Part shown: positions 6,427 to 14,780 of the stretch, piece after piece | How the letters are laid out: each line of letters starts with the position of its first letter | How positions within the stretch are numbered: the first letter of the stretch is position 1 | NCBI GenBank assembly: GCA_002371755.1 | Contig: DFGM01000019.1 | Location: forward strand, 1 to 15,559 | Length of the DNA: 15,559 nt | Source of the DNA: Verrucomicrobia bacterium UBA3750 | GTDB taxonomy: Bacteria; Verrucomicrobiota; Kiritimatiellia; RFP12; UBA1067 | Direction: 5' to 3' | Position numbers and translations under genes: made by a program | The notes under the pieces: model-generated | Seen by the model: only the letters and a program-made list of their open reading frames with translations | What the model was told of the DNA's origin: nothing | Database searches by the model: none

Positions 6427-9375
6427 ATGGACACAAACAACGAAAACACAGAAAAACTCGAAGTGCCGGTGAGGGTGTTCCTGGACTCCGGCATGCAGAA
6501 GACATTCATCCCCCTTTGCACTCCGATGGAGTTCACACTCGGCAGGGGCGCAAAAGCGCCAAAGTCCCTGCTGGACGCACTGGAAAAAGTAGAGGGATAC
6601 CGCGAAAGCGGGGCTCTTCCCGAGAGTTCCGTGGAAACGATATGCAGGGAGTCCGAACGCAACAAGTGCCCCTATGCCGAGTTGATGCCAAGCGTCCGCT
6701 GGCGATATGGCTTCAGGGAATGGAAAATGCCCAACGGCTCGCGGCAGAAACTCTTCGGCATTTGGCTTCTTGTGGAGACCAACACGTCGGGCGCCGACCG
6801 AAATTCCGGCGGGCTGCCCCGCTATGACCGCGGCTACTTCTACAAGCGACGTGACCTGACGCCGGAGGAGAGTCGTCGCGTTGTCGACTCCTACTTCCAC
6901 AATGCCACTCTGGCACATGGGCCAACGCCCTTCCTCGATGCGCGCGAAGGCATGAAGGTCACGCTTTCATTCCCCTTCGAGTCCTCCTTGAAATTTGCAC
7001 TGTGGATCACCAAGCCTAGCGCGGACTGCCTCGACGTTGACATCGTGGTCGATCTTGGCAATTCTCGCACATCGGCACTCGTCTTCGAGCACAACGCCGG
7101 CATGGATTTCCCCATTGAGAAATTCCGAGAAAAGTTCACGCCGCTGCGACTGCAGACAGACCCCGATTCTGGAAACGCCGACGAAGACAACGGGGTGGGA
7201 GATGCAATCGCATCGTCGTGGTTCGTCCTTCACGAACTGGACTACCAGACATTCTCCGAGCCGGGCAGGACGGCACCACCACCGGCCAATCTGCTCACTT
7301 CAATCGAGGTGACCCGTCAACCCGAAATCCAGACCGTGAGAAAATGGCCACGCAAGGACATCGTGATTCCACCCGAAGGCGATGTTGTGGAGCGTATCCC
7401 GCAGATGTTCTGCAAGCTTTCACCCGTTGTCATTGGCGAGTCCGCCACGCACTTCTTCGATCTCCCTTACGCGAAAAGCATGGCCGAGGCAGGCGCCGTC
7501 ATCCAGCAAAGTTCCCCGAAGCGCTACTACTGGGATGACGTCCAGCGCGCGGAAGACTGGAATATGCTCCTCAACGACTTCGATCCCGCCTACAGATCGC
7601 CGCCCGAGACCTATCTGCCCGGACTTCAGGGCGAGATGCTGCGCTTCATGCGCCATGACGCAAAACTATTCGACTTGGGTTCGGAAGACTCCACAGGGCG
7701 ACCTCCGGCATGTCCGAGAGAGCCGCGTTTCCCCCGACAGTCAACTCTGACATGGTTCCTGCTGCACATTATTGAGCGAGCCTTCGCGCAGACGATGGCG
7801 CCGAAGAACAACGGCACAAATTTCACGCCGCGCCGTTTCCGCCGCGTTCTCATGACCTACCCTGCCGGCTGGTCAGAAAAGGAAGTGGGGCTTTACCGCG
7901 AACGCTGCCAGGAGGCGCTTGACATCTTCACCGAAACGCACATGTATCGCGGCGTCAAGGGCGGGGCGCGGCTCGAACTCGTCCCGCTTGCGCAAAGTCC
8001 GGACGAGGCCGTGGCGGGGCAACTGCCGTTCATCTTCAGCGAAGTTGCGCGCTATCCGGGACTGATCGCCGACGACTACTTCAAAATTGTCGGGAAGCAG
8101 CGCGATGGACATCCTACGCTGCGCGTAATGAACATCGACATAGGCGGCGGCACGACCGACATTTCCATCATCGAGTATCGCGACAGAAGCAGCGGCGGCC
8201 CCGTAGCCTACAGCGACATCGCCACAAAGCTCCTGTTCAAGGACGGCCAGACCCTCGCCGGCGACGACCTCCTCAAGGATGTCATCGAGCACTTCGTCCT
8301 CGGCTCGCTCGTCGGCGAACCTGGCATCCGCAAAGGCGGCAGGGGTGGCATCCCTGAAGGCGCCGTCAGGAGGCTATTCACGACTCCGGCGAGCAAGCCC
8401 GCCGACAACTCCAGGCGCAGCCGCATCGTTCGGACGTGCCTCATTCCGCTCGGCCTTCACTGCATGGAAATATCCGGAGTGTCCGAAGCCGCTTTCTCCT
8501 CAATTGACGCCGGCATAAACCAGAACAACTGGAGTGAATTCGCGGAATTCCTTGGCACGGACGGCGACGCCATGCCGCGCGACGCGAAATTCTTCACCTT
8601 CCACTCCGCCGTTTTCAACGAACTTGTCGAGCGTCGCTTCGCGCCGCTCTTCCGCAACTGCCAGTTCTACGCGGCCGCATACGATGTCGATCTCGTCGTC
8701 TTCAGCGGCAAGACAAGCGAACTTCCGCACTTCAGGACTATGGCGGAACGCTACCTGCCGCTCGAAGCGTCACGGATAATCTTCGCCCGCGCCTTCAAGC
8801 CGGGCGTCTGGTACCCATTCACGGATGCCGCAGGTGCAATAGAAGATGCCAAGACGGTCACCACCGTAGGTGCCGGCCTGTATTATGCGCTCTCCGGCGG
8901 CTACATACGTGGCTGGCGCATCTCTAAGGACGAAAGCGCCGCCTATGACCGTAACGAGTGGGGCGAACTTCTGACGATGAAGACTCGCAGAAAAGTATTC
9001 CTTTCCACCGACGAGAACGTCACCGTCACGGCCATTCCGCTTCAGCCCAACTGCTCGATCGGCCGACGCCGGACCATGCGCTCGATGGCCGAACCCGTTT
9101 ATCGTTTCATAATCCCCGAAGGCGCCGAACACCGCTCATACAATGTCAAGTTCGAGCGCACACGACGGAATGAGCCGGATGGACTCAGGATTGTCTCGGT
9201 CGATGGAACCCCGATAGCCCAGTGTCCGGGCTTCGACCTCAAACTCTGGCCAGATGACGGCGGCGGTGCATTTTGGCAGGACACCGGACTCTTTGACTTG
9301 AGCGACATCGATGACAAGACAGCACCCGCACAGACGGATAAACAGAACACTGAAGAAGACGAGGAGGAATGGTAA
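6427..9375 (+). CDS. SrfB-like actin/Hsp70-fold ATPase (virulence factor SrfB family)
   Basis: A 982-residue cytoplasmic protein that resembles SrfB (PF07520, about 1000 residues). It carries nucleotide-binding motifs of the actin/Hsp70/sugar-kinase superfamily: phosphate 1 at residues 205-217 (DIVVDLGNSRTSA), phosphate 2 at 568-580 (MNIDIGGGTTDIS), and an adenosine-like motif near 758-767 (VFSGKTSELP). Long insertions between these motifs are expected for the family. The C-terminal 150 residues look beta-rich and end in an acidic tail (TEEDEEEW). The key Asp and Gly residues are present, so it is likely an active ATPase. It is coupled to the SrfC-like gene upstream and its stop overlaps the next start (TAATG). 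The partner and substrate are unknown; a chaperone-like or filament-forming role is possible from the fold. The ATG at 6397 would add ten residues. Confidence 0.78.
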   Translation: MDTNNENTEKLEVPVRVFLDSGMQKTFIPLCTPMEFTLGRGAKAPKSLLDALEKVEGYRESGALPESSVETICRESERNKCPYAELMPSVRWRYGFREWKMPNGSRQKLFGIWLLVETNTSGADRNSGGLPRYDRGYFYKRRDLTPEESRRVVDSYFHNATLAHGPTPFLDAREGMKVTLSFPFESSLKFALWITKPSADCLDVDIVVDLGNSRTSALVFEHNAGMDFPIEKFREKFTPLRLQTDPDSGNADEDNGVGDAIASSWFVLHELDYQTFSEPGRTAPPPANLLTSIEVTRQPEIQTVRKWPRKDIVIPPEGDVVERIPQMFCKLSPVVIGESATHFFDLPYAKSMAEAGAVIQQSSPKRYYWDDVQRAEDWNMLLNDFDPAYRSPPETYLPGLQGEMLRFMRHDAKLFDLGSEDSTGRPPACPREPRFPRQSTLTWFLLHIIERAFAQTMAPKNNGTNFTPRRFRRVLMTYPAGWSEKEVGLYRERCQEALDIFTETHMYRGVKGGARLELVPLAQSPDEAVAGQLPFIFSEVARYPGLIADDYFKIVGKQRDGHPTLRVMNIDIGGGTTDISIIEYRDRSSGGPVAYSDIATKLLFKDGQTLAGDDLLKDVIEHFVLGSLVGEPGIRKGGRGGIPEGAVRRLFTTPASKPADNSRRSRIVRTCLIPLGLHCMEISGVSEAAFSSIDAGINQNNWSEFAEFLGTDGDAMPRDAKFFTFHSAVFNELVERRFAPLFRNCQFYAAAYDVDLVVFSGKTSELPHFRTMAERYLPLEASRIIFARAFKPGVWYPFTDAAGAIEDAKTVTTVGAGLYYALSGGYIRGWRISKDESAAYDRNEWGELLTMKTRRKVFLSTDENVTVTAIPLQPNCSIGRRRTMRSMAEPVYRFIIPEGAEHRSYNVKFERTRRNEPDGLRIVSVDGTPIAQCPGFDLKLWPDDGGGAFWQDTGLFDLSDIDDKTAPAQTDKQNTEEDEEEW
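9362..9367 (+). promoter_or_regulatory. Ribosome-binding site for the coiled-coil membrane protein
   Basis: AGGAGG lies 7 nt before the ATG at 9375, inside the acidic tail codons of the SrfB-like gene. That spacing favours 9375 over the ATG at 9369, which would sit only 1 nt after the site. The SrfB-like stop TAA and this ATG share one base, so translation is probably coupled. Confidence 0.7.
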
Positions 9376-10571
9376 TGAAAAACAACAACTTCACGATGAC
9401 ACGTGCGGCAAGTTCAACCGTCTTTGCTGCTGGTCTATTCGCGCTGGCAGCAGCCCAGCTCGCCCCAGGGCAGGACATGGGTGATTCGCAGCCCGCCATT
9501 GACGACACTTCCGAAGTGGCGGCGTCCAATTTTGTAGAACAGCCGAAGTCACCGCCCGAAGCAAGGACTTCTGTCGTGTCGCATTTTGTGAGAGAGGACA
9601 ACGATGGTCACCTAGTTCCCGGCGACGAGCCTACGGGAAGTGCGCAGTCTTCGTTTGGACTTGAGGACATTGAAGGCGTTTTCCGAAGAGTTTATGACGA
9701 AAAAATCGTTAATTCCGCATTTGGCAAGTTGCAGGAACAGTATCAGATTCTTAAAAGAGAAAACGACAAACTCAATGAAGAGCGCCGCAATCTCGAAGAG
9801 GAAAACAAGCGACTTCAAAGCGAGAAGCCTGAACTTGCTGTCGAACAAGAGGAGGTGCAGGCGCGGCGGCGCAACTGGCTGCCTTGGGCTGTCCTTACGC
9901 TCCAGATTTGCGTGGTCGTGATGCTTGCAGCGCTTGGATTCGCGATTTTCGGGCAGACACGCGACACCAGTGCGTATCCCTCCCCCCGGAAGCCAGAAGA
10001 CGGCAATGCACCGGCCGACTGGCGCAAGCAGCTTGACGATGCACTGAATGCGGCGAAAAACGCACAGGCGGCCGAACTTCGAGCCCGCGAGGATGTGGAG
10101 TCCGCAAAGGCGTCGGAACGGCAGGCACTGTCCGACCTCCGCGCGGCACGCGAGGCCGCCAGTGCGGCAGAAGCCGATGTCCGAACTCTCCGCGCATCAG
10201 CCGACAGCGTTCAGGATGAGACTCGGCAGCTCGTCCACGCGGCTGTCGCCGCCTTCGCCTCAAGCGATGACGTCGGCGAAGAAACCTGGCTGCGTTCCTT
10301 GCGCGACATCGCCAGGGGCATCTCTAAATTCTCGGCCTCGCGCGGCGACACACCAAAGGAGACGCTGGCCTTACTTGCAAAGTGGTCGCGGACACTACAG
10401 GATTTCGAAAGCGGCGGGCGGGAGTTCTCGCTTACGCTCCCAAGCATTGGCGCAAGCGTGGATTCCTCGTGGATGACTGCTGCTCGATCCGGCACGGCAA
10501 CGGTGTCGCGCGTAGTCACCTGGGCCGTTTACGGCAAAAACGGCATCCGTCACAACGCTGAAGTCGAATAA
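9375..10571 (+). CDS. Membrane protein with coiled coils flanking a transmembrane helix
   Basis: A 398-residue protein of no family I recognise. Residues 1-28 look like a signal peptide or signal anchor (MKNNNFTMTR, then a hydrophobic VFAAGLFALAAA). A disordered acidic stretch (30-90) precedes a strong coiled coil at about 95-163 (YQILKRENDKLNEERRNLEE). A transmembrane helix lies at about 170-193 (WAVLTLQICVVVMLAALGFA), followed by a second, Ala/Glu-rich coiled coil (about 210-275) and a C-terminal domain of about 120 residues (DVGEETWLRSLRDIARGISK). It occupies the place of a linker between the cytoplasmic ATPases and the protease encoded downstream. Topology is unclear: RRR just before the helix suggests that side is cytoplasmic, whereas a cleaved signal peptide would put it outside. 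The position beside SrfB might invite the name SrfA, but I see no sequence support for that. Confidence 0.75.
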   Translation: MKNNNFTMTRAASSTVFAAGLFALAAAQLAPGQDMGDSQPAIDDTSEVAASNFVEQPKSPPEARTSVVSHFVREDNDGHLVPGDEPTGSAQSSFGLEDIEGVFRRVYDEKIVNSAFGKLQEQYQILKRENDKLNEERRNLEEENKRLQSEKPELAVEQEEVQARRRNWLPWAVLTLQICVVVMLAALGFAIFGQTRDTSAYPSPRKPEDGNAPADWRKQLDDALNAAKNAQAAELRAREDVESAKASERQALSDLRAAREAASAAEADVRTLRASADSVQDETRQLVHAAVAAFASSDDVGEETWLRSLRDIARGISKFSASRGDTPKETLALLAKWSRTLQDFESGGREFSLTLPSIGASVDSSWMTAARSGTATVSRVVTWAVYGKNGIRHNAEVE

Positions 10572-10610
10572 CTGAGAACCGAAACAGCAGTCAGTCAAGG
10601 AATCACGGAC

Positions 10611-13600
10611 ATGAAGAGCATCGACGACAATGGCATATCCCTTGGTCGTGAAGAAGGGGAGCCGCTCTATTCGGGCAACTATCTCTACTGGAATCCGCAG
10701 TTCGCGAACATAGTCCGCGAGTATCTGGCGGATTTTCTCCCGCAGGCGGATGTAGGTGGCGAAGAAGGGATGTCCGCATTTAGTGAAGTCCTCTTCCACA
10801 AGCGGGTTTCCGGACGCGAAATCTGCGCCGACTCCACGTCATTTCTCGACCCGAAGGCCAAGGTCTCGCCGTCGGACGCCGATGCGCTCATCGCCGCGCT
10901 TGACAGGATGCACGCGGCGGCCGAAACGCCTTCCGCGTCTCCGGATGCAAAGCTGTTCATCAGGGGCTTCGCGCTCCCCGACCCGGCCGAAATGCCGGAG
11001 GCCTGGCGGATACCGGCGGGCGGCGGAAAGCCGCTCGTCCTCTGGGGGTGGAAGAAGCTTGGTTCGCGCAACACGACTTTCTTGCCGCTGACTCCGACTT
11101 CGGCAAAGTGGCCTGATGCTGCAGAACGCCGCGACCTGAAACAGCTTCTTCAGGGGAACAAGCGTCTTGGGAATTCGTTTTTGTACAGCCTGCCGTGGCG
11201 CGTTTTCAGGACTGCTGCCACAGTCGCGCTCATCGCGCTCGTCACGTTCGGTCTGGCCGATTGCGGTCGAAACAAGAAGGGCGGCGGTTGCTTGCCCGTG
11301 ATTGATCCGAACCCGCCGACGAACATTGTTGCAAAATGTGAAATCCACAAGGACGCAGAACTTGACGCGACCGGAAAATGTCCCGTCGTCTGCGCCATTT
11401 GCGGCGCACATCTTGAAAAGGACGATGGCCGGCGTTGCCCGAACACGTGCGACGTCCACCCTGACACGCACAAAGTTGAAGGCGATTGTCCCAAGTGCGT
11501 GAATCCTCCTCAGCCGCCGCCGGATGACAAATGCCCATGCGGCAAGGATGATGGCGACTGTCGGTGCGGACAAGGCGGGGACAAAGGCTGCGGATGCGAC
11601 CGCGGCAATCAACCTCATCAAGTTTGCGGATGCGGCGAGGGCCATTCGATTGGTGGCTGCCAGTGCGGCGGCGTACACAAGGGAGGAAAGTGCGATGGCG
11701 GTTGCGCGGATCAGTCTCCTGCCGAGGCGGAAGACCCGATTCCGGCTCCCGCCACAACGAATTGGATTGAAGTGACAAACTGCAACTATGGTGTTCACCT
11801 TGAAATCGAGGAGAAGAGCAACGACCTCTACTTTACGAGCTATTCGATTACCCGACCGACAAGTCCGGAAGATGGCGAGGGTTGGGACTGGCCGGGTTCC
11901 AGTGAAATTGCCTGGTCGGTTGACGGGAAATATGCCGGTGCGGGCTTTAAGGCTCCGATTCCAAGAAACGGGAACATCACCAACTACTGGCAGTTTACTG
12001 CCCCACATGGATTCAAACAGGGCGAAACGCACGAAATCGGCGCCGTCCTCTCAAAGCATGTCGGCACGAATTGGCTGCATGTCAGCGTCGCACCTTACAT
12101 ATGGACCAAGGAAGGGGCTTCACCAGTCAAAGTCATAGTCTCGCCCACGAATACGACGCCAAACACGGTGATCACGAATAATCCACCGATTCCGCCTTCG
12201 CCACCAACCCCAATCGACTATTGCCCGATTCATCCGGGAACGCAGCTAGTTGACGGCGTGTGCAGAGTCAGGTGTCCGATTTGCGCGAAGCACCTGGCGC
12301 AGGACAACGGGACACGCTGCCCGAACACCTGCGACATCCACAAGGATACCCACAAGGACAAAAAAACGGGAATATGCCCAAAGTGCCATACGCCCATGCC
12401 AATAATCGAGGAATGGGTTCATCTTTACGGCGAAGAGGAACGAGATGGTCGTTTCTATCCAGTGTTCAGTGTCCAAACCAAAATACAAACCGAGACAGAA
12501 TGGGAGGAATGGACTCTTGACGGCCAAGACGTAGGGACAGGAATGACGAATTCTGCGAACGTTCTAGTCTGGTCGCCACCGCAAGGCTTCGCGCCGGGTG
12601 AAGAACATGTCATTGGCGCAACATTGGTCAAGTTGCTAGACGGCAAGCGGACGCGCATTCCGGCGCGGCCATACACTTGGACGAAAAACCCTCCTGCTCC
12701 GGAAGCCGTCGAGCGAGCCCTCGTCGGATGCGGGAAAAGACGCGACCAGACTACGGGACGCGACTACTTCCTAGTCCGCCTCTTCTCCCAACCGGAAGAC
12801 AACCGTGCCAAGGTCGAACGCTGGGTGACCGACCTCGACGGGCAGCCCATCGCCTGCGAGGCCGACCCCGGAATTTCCAATGCGATGCGCCTCTACGAGC
12901 AGGACATACCGCGCGACGGGGTCTTGACGGTCAAGGCGTCCGTCCTCATCGCCGGTTCCATCAGGCGTGAAATGGAGGCTTCGTTCCTCCGCAAGGGTAA
13001 TTTCATCACCGGGAACGACATTCAGGATGTCGAACGAGTGGATGCCGTCACCACAATCTACAACCTCACATGGAACTCGATCTTCCTGTGCGCGGCCGTG
13101 AACGGTGAAACTGGTGTTGGCGCCAGCGGAACAGCCTTTGCAGTGACAGAGCGGGACCTGATCACGAATCGCCATGTCGTGGATGAGGGGAGGACGAAAA
13201 TACTCCTCTGCAAGGAAGACGGGGAAACGCGAATTCCGGCGCGAGTAGTCCAGGTGACCGACGAGAAGACCGATCTCGCCTGGCTTCGCGTTGACGAGCC
13301 CATTCTCAAGCCTCTGGCCATAGACGCCGACGGGGCTGTACTTCAGGCGATAGCGAAGGATGTCGGCGAACGCGGCATGGAATCATCCGCCGACGTTGTC
13401 GCGCTGGGCTATCCTTACTGGGCCGAATTCCAGGATCCGTCAAAGGACAAGGTGCCGACTATGGCGCGAACTATCGGGAAAATCAAAGGAGCAACGGATG
13501 CAGACGGCAAGAGGCGCATCATCCACACGGCTCAGACCACGCACGGCAACAGTGGCGGGCCGCTGGTCGCGATGAATGCCGTCGTCATAGGAGTCACGGA

Positions 13601-13718
13601 CAGTTCCTATGTCCATGTCGAGCATGGCTCGGAGGTGATAGACGACAGTCTTAACGCCATTCCGGCATTGATGATAAAAGAGGCATTCCCGCAGCTTTTC
13701 TCCGGTAGCGCCAAGTGA
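10611..13718 (+). CDS. Membrane-anchored trypsin-like serine protease with Cys/His modules
   Basis: A 1035-residue multidomain protein. A cytoplasmic N-terminal domain of about 190 residues of unknown type is followed by one transmembrane helix (about 198-216). Then come Cys/His module 1 (243-296, CPVVCAICGAHL); a CxC-rich segment (308-365); beta-rich domain 1 (386-499); a Pro/Thr linker; Cys/His module 2 (538-592, CPICAKHL); beta-rich domain 2 (600-692); a third beta-rich stretch (702-797); and an HtrA-type trypsin-like domain (about 810-1030). The catalytic triad is complete: His855 (TNRHVVDE), Asp888 (KTDLAWLR) and Ser981 (GNSGGPLV). No PDZ domain follows. It probably projects its protease outside the cytoplasmic membrane. 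AAGGAA 8 nt before the ATG supports the start. The substrate is unknown. Confidence 0.88.
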   Translation: MKSIDDNGISLGREEGEPLYSGNYLYWNPQFANIVREYLADFLPQADVGGEEGMSAFSEVLFHKRVSGREICADSTSFLDPKAKVSPSDADALIAALDRMHAAAETPSASPDAKLFIRGFALPDPAEMPEAWRIPAGGGKPLVLWGWKKLGSRNTTFLPLTPTSAKWPDAAERRDLKQLLQGNKRLGNSFLYSLPWRVFRTAATVALIALVTFGLADCGRNKKGGGCLPVIDPNPPTNIVAKCEIHKDAELDATGKCPVVCAICGAHLEKDDGRRCPNTCDVHPDTHKVEGDCPKCVNPPQPPPDDKCPCGKDDGDCRCGQGGDKGCGCDRGNQPHQVCGCGEGHSIGGCQCGGVHKGGKCDGGCADQSPAEAEDPIPAPATTNWIEVTNCNYGVHLEIEEKSNDLYFTSYSITRPTSPEDGEGWDWPGSSEIAWSVDGKYAGAGFKAPIPRNGNITNYWQFTAPHGFKQGETHEIGAVLSKHVGTNWLHVSVAPYIWTKEGASPVKVIVSPTNTTPNTVITNNPPIPPSPPTPIDYCPIHPGTQLVDGVCRVRCPICAKHLAQDNGTRCPNTCDIHKDTHKDKKTGICPKCHTPMPIIEEWVHLYGEEERDGRFYPVFSVQTKIQTETEWEEWTLDGQDVGTGMTNSANVLVWSPPQGFAPGEEHVIGATLVKLLDGKRTRIPARPYTWTKNPPAPEAVERALVGCGKRRDQTTGRDYFLVRLFSQPEDNRAKVERWVTDLDGQPIACEADPGISNAMRLYEQDIPRDGVLTVKASVLIAGSIRREMEASFLRKGNFITGNDIQDVERVDAVTTIYNLTWNSIFLCAAVNGETGVGASGTAFAVTERDLITNRHVVDEGRTKILLCKEDGETRIPARVVQVTDEKTDLAWLRVDEPILKPLAIDADGAVLQAIAKDVGERGMESSADVVALGYPYWAEFQDPSKDKVPTMARTIGKIKGATDADGKRRIIHTAQTTHGNSGGPLVAMNAVVIGVTDSSYVHVEHGSEVIDDSLNAIPALMIKEAFPQLFSGSAK

Positions 13719-13739
13719 TGGATTTTAAGGAACACCACA

Positions 13740-14747
13740 ATGATCTGCCCCAACAAAGCCTGCAACGCCGAATTTCGAGACGGATTGCTCTACTGTCCGT
13801 CGTGCGGGCGGCTTCTTGATCCGTCGTCGGCCTACACGGGAAGACCGCCTGTCGATGAGGAAACCAGACGACGCATCATGCGGCGGAGAGTGAGACTTCT
13901 AGGATGGTTCGCGGCCATTCTAGCCTCTTCCGCCGCGGCTGCGGCTAGTGGATACGGAATCTACCGCTATGTGACGCGCCCCAGACCTCCGACGTGTCCG
14001 GATCACAAAGGCGTCATTCTTCAGGACGGCGCATGCCCGAAGAAGTGCGACATCTGCGGCAAGCATCTCAAGCCGGGCGGGACTTGCGAGGACATCTGCA
14101 AGGACCATCCGGGCATACACCTTCTGGACGGCGCATGCCCGAAGAAGTGCGATGTCTGCGGCAAGCACCTCATGCCGGACGGGACTTGCGCGGAGATATG
14201 CAAAGACCATCCGGGCATCCACCTTCTGAACGGCGCATGCCCGAAGAAGTGCGACATCTGCGGCAAGCACCTTGAAAAGGACTGGACTTGCGCGGACATC
14301 TGCAAAAATCATCCGGGCATCCACCTCCAGAACGGAAAGTGCTCCGAATGTGAAAAGAAAGCAGCCATTGCGGCGGCCATCTCCAAGGCGCTTGAGTCAT
14401 TCCGTGCCGAAAAATGGCAGGAGGGAATGAATGCATTGAAGCAAGCCAATGTCCCGGAATCGGCCATTACCGACCCTGAACTCCAGTATTGGATGGGATG
14501 CTGCTACCATCGCGGCTACGGTGGGGTAGCCCAAAACGGCGCTGAAATGATGCGCTGGTATCGCTTGTCCGCAGAGCAGGGTTATGCCAAAGGCCAATAT
14601 CGCTATGGAGAGCAACTGGCCCTTGGAAACAGTTCGCTGCGCGTACTGAGCGATGTCCAGGAGGCGAAGAAATGGCTTCGTGAAGCGGAAAAACAAGGCA
14701 TAGCGGAAGCCTCCAGACTGCTTAAAGATCTTGAGAAATCCGAGTGA
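13740..14747 (+). CDS. Membrane protein: zinc ribbon, tandem Cys/His repeats, Sel1 repeats
   Basis: A 335-residue protein. An N-terminal zinc ribbon (CPNKAC...CPSCG, residues 3-22) lies before a basic stretch (RRRIMRRRVR) and a transmembrane helix at about 53-75, so the ribbon should be cytoplasmic and the rest external. Residues 86-204 are three full copies plus part of a fourth copy of a 34-residue unit: CxxHxGxxLxxGxCPKKCxICGKHL plus about nine residues ending in a Cys. The same module occurs twice in the protease encoded just upstream. A linker helix and Sel1-type helical repeats follow (about 223-335; MMRWYRLSAEQGYAKGQYRY and AKKWLREAEKQGIAEA), which usually bind proteins. AAGGAA 7 nt before the ATG fixes the start, 21 nt after the protease gene. 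Its likely role is a scaffold or adaptor for the protease. Confidence 0.85.
   Translation: MICPNKACNAEFRDGLLYCPSCGRLLDPSSAYTGRPPVDEETRRRIMRRRVRLLGWFAAILASSAAAAASGYGIYRYVTRPRPPTCPDHKGVILQDGACPKKCDICGKHLKPGGTCEDICKDHPGIHLLDGACPKKCDVCGKHLMPDGTCAEICKDHPGIHLLNGACPKKCDICGKHLEKDWTCADICKNHPGIHLQNGKCSECEKKAAIAAAISKALESFRAEKWQEGMNALKQANVPESAITDPELQYWMGCCYHRGYGGVAQNGAEMMRWYRLSAEQGYAKGQYRYGEQLALGNSSLRVLSDVQEAKKWLREAEKQGIAEASRLLKDLEKSE
14025..14330 (+). repeat. Three tandem 102-nt units within the Cys/His repeat gene
   Basis: Three direct units (14025-14126, 14127-14228, 14229-14330) begin GACGGCGCATGCCCGAAGAA (AAC in the third) and encode the 34-residue Cys/His repeat. They match at most synonymous positions as well as in protein sequence. 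A partial unit precedes them from about 13995 and another follows to about 14345. The near-identity at silent sites points to recent duplication or to homogenisation by recombination. Confidence 0.9.
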
Positions 14748-14780
14748 GTTTCCAACAACCATACAACAAAGGAGAAAAAA

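Noticed and set aside
5774..6505. Antisense open frame (243 codons) across the junction of the SrfC-like and SrfB-like genes
   Set aside because: It crosses two well-supported coupled genes and has an Arg-rich composition typical of shadow frames.
11218..11268. LADC after the transmembrane helix of the protease as a lipobox
   Set aside because: It lies more than 200 residues from the N-terminus and Asp before the Cys does not fit the lipobox consensus. The helix is read as an internal anchor.
10839..12032. Long antisense open frame (397 codons) opposite the protease gene
   Set aside because: The plus-strand frame encodes a recognisable membrane helix and Cys/His modules here and continues to a complete protease triad. 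The antisense frame shows no domain, ribosome-binding site or signal peptide; it is a by-product of GC-rich codon use.
14025..14330. Tandem 102-nt units as a CRISPR-like array
   Set aside because: The units are contiguous, without unique spacers, in frame, and encode a Cys/His protein repeat.
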